This document shows positions 1 to 8,765 of a stretch of DNA of 56,639 nt, one piece after another. Below the pieces are notes generated by a model. That model saw nothing but the letters and a program-made list of their open reading frames with translations. It was not told where the DNA came from and did not search any database. This DNA is from Marinobacter sp. EhC06 (GTDB lineage Bacteria; Pseudomonadota; Gammaproteobacteria; Pseudomonadales; Oleiphilaceae): the NCBI RefSeq assembly GCF_001650915.1, contig NZ_LXYO01000015.1, forward strand, positions 1-56,639, in the 5' to 3' direction. Position numbers and translations under genes: made by a program. Position 1 is the stretch's first letter, and each line of letters starts with the position of its first letter.

Positions 1-573
1 CGGGTTCTCCTGCAATTCAAACAGGACTATCCTGAGGTGAAGGTGGTTCTTCACACGATGGAGAAGGAGGAGCAGATCCAGGCCCTGAGGCAACACCGAA
101 TTACTCTCGGATTTAACAGGATGCTCAAGCCACTTCCCGATATAACCACAGAATTGGTGAACCAGGAGCGACTACTGCTAGCCGTCAACATCAACAGCCC
201 TCTGGCCACTCAACCGGTTATCAGATTCCGGGAGTTGGCCAATTATCCAATGGTGCTTTTCTCTTCCAGTAGCCGCCCGAATTTCGTCGATAAGGTGATG
301 TCCCTTTGTTATGCCGCCGGCTTTACCCCGGAAATCACGCAAGAGGTGGGCGATGTGGTGACTGGCGTTGCCCTTGTCGCAAGTGGCTTCGGAGTGTGCT
401 TGGTATCCAAATCAGGATCGACACTTTCCCTCCCGGGAGTTGTCTACCGAGAGATTTCAGATCTCCCGAAGGAGGCCTTCATAGACCTGTCCTGTGTATA
501 CCGAAAAGATGATAGCTCGAACCTTTTAAACTCGTTTCTTGCAACACTGCGAAGATTTAAGGAGACTGAATAA
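1..573 (+). CDS. LysR-family regulator, C-terminal part (cut by window start)
   Basis: The reading frame is open from base 1, so this is the 3' part of a longer gene. The 190 residues seen form a LysR effector-binding domain: a hydrophobic strand near the edge (VVLHTM), the second-lobe hinge (ERLLLAVN..SPLA) and the late motif VVTGVALVASGFGVCLVSKS, typical of the end of these periplasmic-protein-like domains. The N-terminal helix-turn-helix lies outside the window. Which genes it controls cannot be told, because its divergent partner is not visible and the downstream side is IS debris. Effector unknown. Confidence 0.85.
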   Translation, partial: RVLLQFKQDYPEVKVVLHTMEKEEQIQALRQHRITLGFNRMLKPLPDITTELVNQERLLLAVNINSPLATQPVIRFRELANYPMVLFSSSSRPNFVDKVMSLCYAAGFTPEITQEVGDVVTGVALVASGFGVCLVSKSGSTLSLPGVVYREISDLPKEAFIDLSCVYRKDDSSNLLNSFLATLRRFKETE

Positions 574-629
574 GTCTCGAAATTAGCGATAATGCGACCA
601 TCGTCACCCGCATAGGATTCGTTGCCACC

Positions 630-1114
630 ATGGATCAAATCACCTTCTCCGAAGCCGAGTACCAGATCAAGAAGCGCAAAACGCGTCGTGAGATCTTTCT
701 GGAACAGATGGACAAATTGCTTCCCTGGACGCAGTTGGAGAAGAAGGTGGCTCGTTACTATCCTAAGGGCCAGAACGGGTGACCTCCCCGTTGTCTGCCA
801 TGCTGCGAGTTCACTGCATGCAGTTGTTCGATAACCTGAGCGACTCGGCAATGGAAGATGCTCTGTACGAGATCGAATCCATGCGGCACTTCGCCGGTCT
901 GAAGCTGGGCCGTTTGCCGGACGAGACCACCATTCTCAACCTTCTTCGGCATTTCCTGGAGCAGCACGGTCTTAGCAAGGCGCCGTTTAAAGAGGTGAAC
1001 AAACATCTGGAGAAAAACGGCCTGATGCTGCGCGAAGGCAGCATTGGCGATGCCACTATTATTACTGCGCCGAGTTCCACCAAGAACACATATGAGCCTT
1101 CTCGGATTCAATAG
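630..1114 (+). pseudogene. IS5-family transposase fragment with stop and frameshift
   Basis: From ATG 630 the protein begins MDQITFSEAEYQIKKRKTRR and runs to an in-frame TGA at 780. That stop sits where the family has Arg of the N-G-R-P-P motif, so a CGA to TGA change is likely. The protein resumes in another frame at about 788 ([20 protein letters not shown]) and continues through [13 protein letters not shown], the region of the first catalytic Asp, before ending at 1114. The remaining two thirds of the DDE domain are missing. It is therefore a dead 5' remnant, and the terminal inverted repeats were not located. Confidence 0.8.
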
Positions 1115-1532
1115 GCAATAGTCATTTTTTTGGCCGCGCCAGCGGCCAACCTAAACCCATGAGCGAGAACGCCTGCTTCGTCAGTCTCGCGGAGCTGTCA
1201 GGCACTTACAGCAAACACATATAGGGGCTCTCTTACGTGGCTTTAGGCCACATCCTGACCGGTCGTTCCATCGGTGGGTCAGGGGCACCAGACATTCATC
1301 GATAACCGGTCACTGGCGCTATTCAAGCGTCGGGCTGCATGGCTCCAGTTAGTGTCAGGCTCAGGACCGGTGTAAGCGCACTGGCTCATGGTATTAAGGC
1401 ATGCCCACGGGCTGGCTAATCAAGTCGCTCTGGCTTCAACATCGGTGACAGAATACCGCTTCGGCATCGGGTACCAGTCAGCAGACTCGCAGTCTTCAGC
1501 GTCATCCTTTCTGATCCAGTTAGACGTCACGC
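1115..1532. other. Non-coding stretch downstream of the IS110 remnant
   Basis: About 420 bases without a convincing gene. It follows the stop codon of the minus-strand IS110 transposase remnant, so part of it is probably the non-coding end of that element. In the IS1111 subgroup this end carries the bridge RNA. I see several short GC-rich inverted repeats (for example around 1230-1300) but no certain element boundary. Confidence 0.35.
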
Positions 1533-1736
1533 TCAGCCCGTGGCGTGACTACCTCTCAGGAACTGTTGTTCATCGAACACCCTTTTGTCTTTGAGCATGA
1601 AGTACACCGCTCGGCCCATCTTGTGCGCCAAGGCGGATAGGGCCTTGGGTTTGTTCATTCGCCTCCGGAGTTTTTCGACGTAGCGCTTGGCCTTGTCAAT
1701 ATAACGGATAAACAGCACGGCTGCTTCCCACTTAAG
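1533..1736 (-). pseudogene. IS110-family transposase, 3' end (separated by IS1182 insertion)
   Basis: The minus strand encodes KWEAAVLFIRYIDKAKRY followed by NKPKALSALAHKMGRAVYFM, the C-terminal part of the Transposase_20 domain of IS110 proteins. It joins in frame with the fragment whose last codons before the IS1182 end read GNAQLK at 3307-3326. Rejoining the two across the insertion gives the normal GNAQLK-WEAAV order, so both come from one gene split by the element at 1737-3306. Confidence 0.8.
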
Positions 1737-1863
1737 GAGGCTGTGAAAAAGCGTTGTTCACCCAGCCTCCATGCCAGCGAGCAGAATGCCTCGGACATTG
1801 TCCGGGACATTTTTGCTTTTAATCACTCATTATTCTCAGGTAATAAAAGAGCCGCGAGGATGC

Positions 1864-3240
1864 TCAGGCAAGTCTCGCCAGCATTTCCTTTACGCCCAGC
1901 ACGTTGATCGCCCGCATGAGGTTATAACTCAGAACACCCAGGCTGTATTCACTACTGGCAGAGCCATGACCCCAGCAGGTAAACCGGCCTTTATTCAGCA
2001 GTCTCTTCAGAGTCGCGAAGGTGGGCTCCACGGTGGCCATACGAAGGATCATCCGCTCGGGCGTTGCTGCGTCGTCGGCCTTCTCCAGGGCCGCCTCATC
2101 AAAGTGTCGCGTTATCCAACGTCGATCGGCCTTAGTACACTTCACCTGCAGGGGGCATTGATTGCAGTCGGAACGGGCATACAAATGCATCCTCTGTTGA
2201 TTGCTGATGGTCTTGTGGTGCAATAGTTGTCCAGCAGGACAGCGGTAGGCGTCTTCTTCCGGCAGATAATTTTTCTGGAAGTACTCGCCGGTTCCTTGAT
2301 TGTTGACGGCCCGATTCGATGGCACCGCCAAGTCGTACTCGGAGGATTGAAGGTGGCTTATCTGTTCACCGTTGGAATAGCCTGCATCAGCAGCGATGGT
2401 TTCTAATTCGCCCCCCAGTGCCTCATGCAGGGTGTCGTTGCCTGTCCGGGTCAACTCGTGGTGAACGATCAGTTGGTGTTCCTCATCAACGGCATTCTGC
2501 GGGTTATAACCAACCACCATGCCTTCTCGGCCGGATTTCATCAGCCTGGCATCCGGTTCGGTGCGACAGTGTTGTGTTTTACCGTCTTTCACCAGGGTCT
2601 TGAGCTCATCCTGCAGTTCTGCCTTGTGGGCTTCCAGATACGCTAGCGCCTCTGCCACCTTGTCACGGTCCAGATCTGACTCGCCCTCTTGCTCCGAAGC
2701 CGCTAGCTGGGCAAGGTAGCCGTCGATCTTCTGATCCAGCTTGCCCAGCTGTTTCTGCAGTTGCTTACGGGAGATGGCCTGATCTTTACTGGCCGCTGCC
2801 TTGAATTTGCTGCCATCAATCGCGACAAGCTGGCCACTGACCAGCCCGGCCTGTCTACAGAAGACAATGAATTGACGGCACACCTTCTTGACCGCATCAC
2901 CGTTATCCTTGCGGAAGTCTGCAACGGTCTTGAAGTCCGGTACCAACTGCTTCATCAACCAAAGCACTTCCAGATTGCGGTGGCATTCCTCCTCCAGGCG
3001 CCGGGTGCTGCTGGTCTGATTCAGGTAGGCGTAGATATAAAGCTTGAGCAGATCTCCAGGGTGGTAGGGACGGCGGCCTGTGTTAGCCGTTTGGGCTTTC
3101 CGGAAGCCCATCTCGGACAGGTTCAGCGTATCCACAAACGCATCAATGACGCGAACCGGGTGATCGTCGGGGACGTAATCTTCAACGCTGGGCGGGAGTA
3201 GCAGCGTCTGATTTCGAGGAGAGCCTTCCAGATGACTCAT
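1864..3240 (-). CDS. IS1182-family transposase
   Basis: 458 residues, full length for the family. The N-terminal DUF772-type domain includes PDDHPVRVIDAFVDTL, then GRRPYHPGDLLKLYIYAYLN, then RRLEEECHRNLEVLWL. The catalytic region includes VAIDGSKFKAAAS (first Asp) and ETIAADAGYSNGEQ (second Asp). A Cys-rich segment (RSDCNQCPLQVKCTK) precedes the C-terminal Glu helix (ERMILRMATVEPTFATLKR). A charged, coiled-coil-like insert occupies roughly residues 160-230. No frame damage is seen, so it may be active. The start codon lies two bases from a terminator-like hairpin and has no Shine-Dalgarno sequence. Confidence 0.93.
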   Translation of the reverse strand: MSHLEGSPRNQTLLLPPSVEDYVPDDHPVRVIDAFVDTLNLSEMGFRKAQTANTGRRPYHPGDLLKLYIYAYLNQTSSTRRLEEECHRNLEVLWLMKQLVPDFKTVADFRKDNGDAVKKVCRQFIVFCRQAGLVSGQLVAIDGSKFKAAASKDQAISRKQLQKQLGKLDQKIDGYLAQLAASEQEGESDLDRDKVAEALAYLEAHKAELQDELKTLVKDGKTQHCRTEPDARLMKSGREGMVVGYNPQNAVDEEHQLIVHHELTRTGNDTLHEALGGELETIAADAGYSNGEQISHLQSSEYDLAVPSNRAVNNQGTGEYFQKNYLPEEDAYRCPAGQLLHHKTISNQQRMHLYARSDCNQCPLQVKCTKADRRWITRHFDEAALEKADDAATPERMILRMATVEPTFATLKRLLNKGRFTCWGHGSASSEYSLGVLSYNLMRAINVLGVKEMLARLA

Positions 3241-3242
3241 AA

Positions 3243-3274
3243 AAAATAACCGCGAGCCATGTCGCGGTTATTTT
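3243..3274. terminator. 13-bp hairpin with A- and T-flanks abutting the transposase start
   Basis: The stem arms are 3243-3255 and 3262-3274, with loop GCCATG at 3256-3261. The core arm is ATAACCGCGA, and the A-run on one side and T-run on the other make it terminator-like in both directions. It lies between the IS end and the ATG at 3240. It could block read-through transcription from outside and hide the translation start. This insulating role is known for several IS families and inferred here. Confidence 0.7.
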
Positions 3275-3275
3275 G

Positions 3276-3315
3276 CCAGCTTAAGAGGCTGTTTTCACAC
3301 AGCCTCTTAAGCTGG
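3276..3315. repeat. 16-bp perfect inverted repeat spanning the IS1182/IS110 junction
   Basis: The left arm 3276-3291 (CCAGCTTAAGAGGCTG) is the exact reverse complement of 3300-3315, with an 8-base loop. The outer nine bases of the right arm lie outside the element, in IS110 coding sequence. The IS end therefore carries an inverted copy of its own target flank. Confidence 0.8.
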
Positions 3316-4262
3316 GCATTGCCGATCTTGTTGCCCTGAGTGCCGTAAACCTTGCCGGCGGATTCGGCTTTGCATTTCACCAGGCGAGCGTAGGACGCGA
3401 ACTTCTGAACGGATTCGAAGCGTTGAATATCGCCGACTTCGTAAAGAATGGTCAGGGCCAGAATGCGACCTACTCCAGGAATGGTCTTCAGCACGTTGAG
3501 TGACGCTGGGTCGTGTAGTTTGGCCTGCTGTTCCAGGTGCCATTCAAGCTTTTTGAGTTCGTGCTGGTAACAATCGACGATGGCCAGGTCCAGATCGATG
3601 TTGCGCTGAACGTCTGGATCGGTAAAAGCAGCGGCGAGTTGTGACCGGCCGCCTGGGTTGTTGAGGTAGACTTTGCTGGGCGGCAGATTGTACTGGCCCA
3701 GAGTGTTCACTGCGTGGGCCTTGAGCATGGCCCCACGCCGGACCATGCGGGTGCGACGGCGCAACAGATCGCGGGTGGCCCGCATCTCTTTGGGATAGAC
3801 ATAGGCCAATGAGAAATTACCACCGCGCATGACCATCGCAATCTTGAAGGAATCGATGCGATCATTCTTGGTTTTACCGCAGTGGATGGCCTTCATATAA
3901 AGCGCGTGTCCCAGGAAAAATTGGATGCCGTATTCTTCACACAGATCGGAGATCCAGTACCAGCAGTGCATGCATTCGACGCCCACGACGAGATCATCGC
4001 GAAAGACAGCCCCCGCCACGCGAAACTGCTCAAACCGCTTACGCCACTTACTGACGGTTTCTGCCGATACACCCACTCGCTCAGCAATCAGTCGTCCGGG
4101 TAGGCCCTCGGTGCTCAACAGGATCATTCGCGCACGGTGTTGCTCGGCTGCTCGCATTGCTGTGGCACACACAACTACGTTGACAGACTCCGGCATCTGC
4201 CGGCGACGAACCCAAGTATTGAGCTCATCACGTTCTTCGTTTGTAATGATCAGAGAAATAAT
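3307..4262 (-). pseudogene. Chimeric IS630/IS110 transposase remnant
   Basis: The minus-strand frame starts as an IS630-type helix-turn-helix: SLIITNEERDELNTWVRRRQ upstream of ATG 4196, then HRARMILLSTEGLPGRLIAE and VSKWRKRFEQFRVAG. At about 4010 it switches to an IS110 protein lacking its first 60 or so residues: VVGVECMHCWYWISDLCEEY, KTKNDRIDSFKIA, then the C-terminal domain IPGVGRILALTILYEVGDI. It is cut at 3306 by IS1182, and the last 22 codons read into that element. Losing the IS110 N-terminus removes the first acidic residue of its DEDD site, so the product is dead. The joint may reflect IS110 insertion plus deletion. Confidence 0.8.
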
Positions 4263-4600
4263 TGGTCGACCATGGCAGTAGCTCCATCGATGCTTTCTGC
4301 AACTATACTCTTGAGCTATAACTATATCGGTGACCTTTTGTTAAGCTACACGAAATTATTTTCGGTTTCTTCGCTCTCTCTGTAAAATTAGATACCATTT
4401 TTCAAAACAGAAAACGAAATTTATATCACCTTTCTCGTGACCACCATTTTTAGAAAGTCTGAGTCACAATTCTTACAGCAAAGTCGACATTGACCCAACG
4501 CGCCAGTACAGCAAATAGAAAGACAAACGTTTACCTGGCACGTAAGAACCGCATAATACATGCAACGTGTTTCATTGATTCTTATTTGCGAACTCGGGCC
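4263..4600. other. AT-rich intergenic region upstream of paaX
   Basis: About 340 bases, AT-rich between 4270 and 4440. No gene is evident. It should hold the left end of the IS630 remnant and the paaX promoter. The frame of paaX is open back to 4490, but that stretch encodes unremarkable basic residues, not part of the PaaX family. Confidence 0.4.
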
Positions 4601-5569
4601 ATGACTGCAAAAAACCAACTAGAATTGCTCGTCAAGAATTTCCAGAAGAAGCGGCCGCTGCGCACAGGCTCCCTCATCATCACCATTTATGGCGATGCCA
4701 TCGTTCCCCGCGGCGGCAATGTCTGGCTTGGAAGCCTGATGAAGCTGGTTGAACCCATGGGTATCAGTCAGCGGCTTGTCCGCACCTCGGTGTATCGTCT
4801 GGTTCAGGAATCCTGGCTGCAGACAGAGAAAGTGGGTCGTTGCAGTTACTACAGTCTCACCGGCCCGGGACTGCGTCGGTTCGAGCAGGCCTTCCGGCAC
4901 GTCTACAACCTGGACACGGAGGAATGGAGCGGCAGCTGGTGCCTGGTGTACCTGAACCAGCTCTCTCCTGAGCTGAAGCAGAAAGTCCGGGAGGAATTGA
5001 AGTGGCTGAGTTTTGGCAGCATGGCGCCGGGCTTGATGGAGCACCCGCGGTTCACCCGCGGCGAGTTGATCCCCATGCTTCAAGAATGGGGTGCGCTGGA
5101 AGACACCATCGTAATGCAGACCATGCCCATGGAGCAGAAGAGCCCAAGGGCGCTGAGACTGCAGGTTCGCGAAAGCTGGAACCTGGATGAGCTGGGCGGC
5201 CGCTACCGGCGCTTCCTAAGCCAGTTCCGCCCCTTGTGGCGTGAACTCCAGACAGAGGACACTCTCAGCCCCGAGGAGTGCCTGATTCTAAGGATCCTTC
5301 TGATCCATGAATACCGGAAAATTCTTGTGAGGGATCCATTGCTGCCCTATGAGCTGTTGCCCGGAGACTGGGAAGGCAGAAGCGCAAAGCAGCTGTGCCG
5401 AAACCTGTATCGACAAATCTGTATCCGGGCGGAGCAATGGCTGGACGAGAACCTTGAGAACGCCTCCGGCCCCCTTCCAGGACCAGGCGAAAAGTTTTTC
5501 AAGCGCTTCGGTGGCCTGAGAGATACGACGACACAGACTGACCTGAAGAAAGAACCGGAAGCGTTATAA
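4601..5569 (+). CDS. paaX: PaaX-family transcriptional repressor of phenylacetate degradation
   Basis: 322 residues from ATG 4601, close to the usual 300-320; the frame is open further upstream but family similarity starts here. Features in order: PaaX N-terminal winged helix (residues about 20-90: SLIITIYGDAIVPRGGNVWL, then SQRLVRTSVYRLVQESWLQ, then GRCSYYSLTGPGLRRFEQA); central domain with WSGSWCLVYL; C-terminal domain with LILRILLIHEYRKILVRDP and LLPYELLPGDWEG. The family binds phenylacetyl-CoA and releases the paa promoters. The catabolic genes it should control (paaABCDE, G, Z, J, K) are absent here; only paaI and a fragment of paaY remain. Confidence 0.93.
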   Translation: MTAKNQLELLVKNFQKKRPLRTGSLIITIYGDAIVPRGGNVWLGSLMKLVEPMGISQRLVRTSVYRLVQESWLQTEKVGRCSYYSLTGPGLRRFEQAFRHVYNLDTEEWSGSWCLVYLNQLSPELKQKVREELKWLSFGSMAPGLMEHPRFTRGELIPMLQEWGALEDTIVMQTMPMEQKSPRALRLQVRESWNLDELGGRYRRFLSQFRPLWRELQTEDTLSPEECLILRILLIHEYRKILVRDPLLPYELLPGDWEGRSAKQLCRNLYRQICIRAEQWLDENLENASGPLPGPGEKFFKRFGGLRDTTTQTDLKKEPEAL

Positions 5570-5654
5570 CCGACGGGAGTCAACTCAACCGGCAGCGGCG
5601 GCTTGCTGGGTCAAGCGCAACTCGCACCTCAGCACTCGCGAAGTGGGGGCGCCC

Positions 5655-5792
5655 ATGAAAGACTATCTGGCACGATAAAACGACGATCCCAAGCCTTTTG
5701 TCTGGCGCAAGACAGCGGATCAAATCATTGAATCAATTGCTCGTCTATCCGATAAGCTTAATAACAAGACGAACTTTTGTAAGGGACGTTAG
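5655..5792 (+). pseudogene. IS630-family transposase C-terminal fragment
   Basis: The frame from 5655 reads MKDYLAR, stop, NDDPKPFVWRKTADQIIES, matching the end of IS630 transposases, where N-x-x-P-K-P-F-V-W is conserved. An internal TAA interrupts it. The N-terminal domain of the same family is at about 4010-4262 on the other strand, so the two may be parts of one element scrambled by rearrangement around paaX. Confidence 0.7.
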
Positions 5793-5807
5793 GGAAGCTG
5801 TAGGTGT

Positions 5808-6254
5808 TCATGTGGTTTCCTCCGAATTGCGTACGGTTCCACGAACCTCGTAGGAACGGCCCCGGAACAGGGCTACTTTGCGACCGTCCTGATTGGTTAA
5901 TGTGATGTCGTAAACACCGGTGCGGCCGCCCCGGACCTGTTCTTTGGCGGTGGCGATCAGTCGGTCTCCCTCCTTGGCACCGTACATGTAATCAATACTG
6001 CAACCCGAGGCAACAGTGGCCCGGTCGTAGCTATTGCCGGCAAAGGCAAACGCGGAGTCGGCCAGGATAAATAGGTAGCCGCCATGGCAGGAGCCGTGGC
6101 CCTGGATCATGTCGCCGGTCACGGTCATGGTGATGACCGCCTTGCCGGGCGCGACAGATTCAATGTTCATTCCCAGCTTCTGGCTGGCGCGGTCCCGCGC
6201 GAACATGGCTTTCGCGCATTCTTCGGCGAGTACTTGTGGATCCATCTCATTCAT
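5808..6254 (-). CDS. paaI: PaaI hydroxyphenylacetyl-CoA thioesterase
   Basis: 148 residues, the normal length for PaaI. It is a single hotdog fold with the active-site region GHGSCHGGYLFILADSAFAF (His-Gly-Gly and Asp of the PaaI type) and VASGCSIDYMYGAKEGD. It hydrolyses aberrant ring-hydroxylated CoA thioesters in the cytoplasm, clearing dead-end products of the paa pathway. ATG 6254 is chosen because AGAGG lies eight bases upstream; an in-frame GTG at 6275 is less well placed. With paaX it is an intact survivor of a broken paa locus. Confidence 0.92.
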   Translation of the reverse strand: MNEMDPQVLAEECAKAMFARDRASQKLGMNIESVAPGKAVITMTVTGDMIQGHGSCHGGYLFILADSAFAFAGNSYDRATVASGCSIDYMYGAKEGDRLIATAKEQVRGGRTGVYDITLTNQDGRKVALFRGRSYEVRGTVRNSEETT

Positions 6255-6514
6255 GAATAAACCTCTTCTGTGCAATTGCGTTCTTCCGGAGCGGCAAGGC
6301 AGGGCTTTAGTGATTTTCTGCGAAGCTGTTTGTGAACACTTTAAAGAAGTGTGCCGTACGAAGCCGGTTATTCCAGCTCAGGGGAGGTGCCGGAATAGTT
6401 CGATCCCGCGTTGTTCCCGTGTCGTCGGTTGTAAGGGGTAGCGTGAAAAGTGTTCTAAACCGACACGGTGCCACCGACCTTGGGTCACAATTATATATTA
6501 GAGTTACGCCTCGT

Positions 6515-6760
6515 TCCATCGTTGGCGTCTGCGCCTTTGTAAAAGCGAAGTTCACCTGTGAACTAGGCTCACTGATCGTTGGCTCACCGGCCAAGGTAAT
6601 ACGGATGCTCAACAATAAGGAAATTGCCTGGAAGAAGAAGGGGGCTGAAGGATACCGGCGGCTGACGCTTCGGTCTCTCGCCAGCCTGCAGGAAGCCGAC
6701 CCTGATCGGGCTCGTGTGGATGCAAGCGGCTACAAGCCCAAGTACGAGCAATCCGAGTGA
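6515..6760 (+). pseudogene. paaY: paaY 3' fragment (gamma-carbonic-anhydrase-like)
   Basis: The frame matches the C-terminus of PaaY: SIVGVCAFVKAKF, then LIVGSPAKVIRMLNNKEIAW, then EGYRRLTLRSLASLQEADPD. The left-handed beta-helix repeats that make up most of PaaY (about 200 residues) are missing upstream. The open frame continues to 6332 but without similarity. In many genomes paaY sits next to paaX, so this agrees with deletion and rearrangement inside a former paaXY unit. Confidence 0.8.
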
Positions 6761-6864
6761 CAGGCGACGCCGGGTGGTAAGGGGCTACTAAAATCCGGAG
6801 TCCTTGACGTGAAGTCGAAAACCTTTAACCCATTACGTCATTTTAGTTGCGGTAGGAATACACC

Positions 6865-8367
6865 TCACGAGGCACCCCCCGCACAGATCCGTACGTGCGG
6901 TATTACCGCATACGGCTCCTGCCTCGGGTGACGACGGCGAAACCGCTCGCTGGGCCAGGGGTGGAGGATGCGCGGTAGCGGGAGCCAGGTATCGCGAAAG
7001 CGTTTGAAGCGCTCCCACGTCAAGCCCCGTGCTTTCTGGCTTCTACGCCTTAACGCCTTGAACCAGGCGCGGCTGAGATGGTGCCAGAAAGCTCGAAGCG
7101 AGGCCAGATTGTACGCGTGATAATTGTAGTACCCCTGAAGCACGGCGCGCAGCCAGCGAGCGGTCTCTAGAACCGGTCGATGCAGGCGCCGACGCAATTG
7201 CTTTTTCACTTGTTGCAGTTTAGCCCGTAAGCGCTTCGCGGTGGTCTGGCGCCGGATGGTGTACTTGCCTCGGCGTGTGCACGAACAAATGTGCGTCATG
7301 CCCAGGAAGTCAAAGGTTTCCGGCTTGCCTTCGCCGCGCTGCTTACGATTGAGGGTGGCATAGCGGCCAAACTCCAGTAGCCGCGTCTTCTTCGGGTGTA
7401 GCGTCAAACCGAACCGCTTGAGGCGTTGCGCCACGGCGGTGCGAAAAGCCTCCGCGTCACCGCGGTATTGGAACCCCATAACGGTGTCGTCAGCGTAACG
7501 CACAATAACCACCCGTCCACGTGCGTGGTGTCGGCGCCACCAGTCGGCCCACAGGTCAAACGCATAGTGGAGGTAAATGTTGGCCAGCAACGGCGAGATC
7601 ACGGCGCCTTGGGGTGATCCCTCGGCGAGATCGAGCCATTGCCCCTCATCAAGGGCACCTACTCGCAGCCATTTCTTGATCAGTCGCAGAATGCGCTTGT
7701 CGCCAATCCGGTGGCTAAGAAAGCGCATGAGCCAGTCGTGCTGGATGTGGTCGAAAAACCCTTGGATGGCCATATCCAGGACCCAGTTGACCGGTTGACT
7801 GGTCAGGCCGACCCAGAGCGCGTCCAACGCATCGTGTTGACCTCGCCCCGGCCGAAAGCCGTAGCTGAAGCCTTTAAAGTCAACCTCGTAAATGGCATTG
7901 AGCACCTCCACCAGTGCGCCCTGGACAACCTTGTCCTCCAGGGCCGACACGCCCAGCAGTCTCTCACTGCCGTCCTCTTTGAGGATGCGCGCTCGTTTGA
8001 CCGGCTGAGCCCGATAAATGCCCTCTTGTACACTCCGGTGCAGATCCGCGACCCGCTTCTCTGCAATCGGTGCGTAATCTTCCCACCGCACCCCGTCCAC
8101 GCCTGGACTCGCATTGCGCTTGAGGCGCGCAAAGCTTCCTCTCAGGCGCTCTGGCGTTAGGTGGTGCAGCAAGGCAGTAAACTGCAACGTCCTGTCCCTT
8201 CTTGCGGCTTCCTGTACACCGATCAGACCACGCGACACGGCCCCTGGGCTCTGTGTCCCAGTCGTGGGCGCCTGAGCGGTGTTCCCCTTGGCCGAGCCCC
8301 TTCGCTCCACGAACTCCTCCGGTTTTTGGCGAGGTTGGTATTGCCCTCGTTGATTACCTTCGTTCAT
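6865..8367 (-). CDS. Group II intron reverse transcriptase/maturase
   Basis: About 500 residues. RT fingers and palm: LKRNASPGVDGVRWEDY, RLLGVSALEDKVVQGALVEV (domain 2), GFSYGFRPGRGQHDAL, EGSPQGAVISPLLANIYLH and the catalytic VRYADDTVMGF. Then the maturase/thumb (FDFLGMTHI) and a C-terminal GIIM-like segment (WRAVLQGYYNYHAYN-type). There is no obvious HNH endonuclease, so mobility would rely on replication forks or hairpins. ATG 8367 has GGAG seven bases upstream. The last 18 or so codons overlap the domain V RNA hairpin. Confidence 0.95.
   Translation of the reverse strand: MNEGNQRGQYQPRQKPEEFVERRGSAKGNTAQAPTTGTQSPGAVSRGLIGVQEAARRDRTLQFTALLHHLTPERLRGSFARLKRNASPGVDGVRWEDYAPIAEKRVADLHRSVQEGIYRAQPVKRARILKEDGSERLLGVSALEDKVVQGALVEVLNAIYEVDFKGFSYGFRPGRGQHDALDALWVGLTSQPVNWVLDMAIQGFFDHIQHDWLMRFLSHRIGDKRILRLIKKWLRVGALDEGQWLDLAEGSPQGAVISPLLANIYLHYAFDLWADWWRRHHARGRVVIVRYADDTVMGFQYRGDAEAFRTAVAQRLKRFGLTLHPKKTRLLEFGRYATLNRKQRGEGKPETFDFLGMTHICSCTRRGKYTIRRQTTAKRLRAKLQQVKKQLRRRLHRPVLETARWLRAVLQGYYNYHAYNLASLRAFWHHLSRAWFKALRRRSQKARGLTWERFKRFRDTWLPLPRILHPWPSERFRRRHPRQEPYAVIPHVRICAGGAS
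6886..6918 (-). ncRNA. Group II intron domain V
   Basis: The minus strand reads GAGCCGTATGCGGT, loop AATA, then CCGCACGTACGGATC. It forms the two-part domain V helix with the CGT bulge and a four-base loop. This is the catalytic core that binds the metal ions for splicing. It lies inside the 3' end of the RT reading frame. Confidence 0.85.
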
Positions 8368-8765
8368 CCGCTTCTCCACTACTATGGGCTCGTCCGACCT
8401 GCCCAGCCGTGCTTGTGCAGGTCGTTCGGGTCTTTCACCTTCACCTGCCGATCTGGTGATGCACTACCCACACCACCAGATACGCGCTGGGCTCTCCCAG
8501 GTTCCGTGCATGCTGTATAGAGCTGCGTGCTCAGGTTCTATGACTCCGTGGGGTCCGACCAAGACTTGCCATTTGCGCCTCGGCCGGTATTGCCTTCCGT
8601 GAACGGGCATACCGTCGGCACCCCAAGGGCGAGAATTTTCGGAGCTCAATACCTGGCCCACAACAACCCCTGTCAACGCTTGCCCATTCCGGTTACCCGT
8701 CGCGGCCATGACTCGGGGACAAGGCGGCTGGCCAGCCTTACCTCGTAGCGCATTTACAGCGCCAC

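Larger units (their letters stand above)
1737..3306 (-). mobile_element. IS1182-family insertion sequence, complete, inside IS110
   Basis: The ends read GAGGCTGTG at 1737-1745 and, on the other strand, GAGGCTGTGTG ending at 3306. They are flanked by TTAAG at 1732-1736 and 3307-3311, consistent with a 5-bp target duplication; the base before also matches, so the exact length is slightly ambiguous. Removing the element restores the IS110 reading frame. The element carries one intact transposase gene. Its right end bears two strong inverted repeats, annotated separately. Confidence 0.85.
6854..8765 (-). mobile_element. Group II intron with encoded reverse transcriptase
   Basis: On the minus strand the element begins near 8765 with GTGGCGCTGTAAATGCGC, a plausible 5' end and domain I start. 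It contains the RT gene and ends with a domain V hairpin (6886-6918) followed by a domain VI-like stem and CTACC near 6854. The total of about 1.9 kb is normal for a bacterial intron. The 3' boundary is inferred from domain VI and may be off by a few bases; the 5' boundary is less certain. Confidence 0.8.

Noticed and set aside
1771..2226. 151-codon plus-strand frame
   Set aside because: Antisense to the IS1182 transposase and starting at the element end; no family features.
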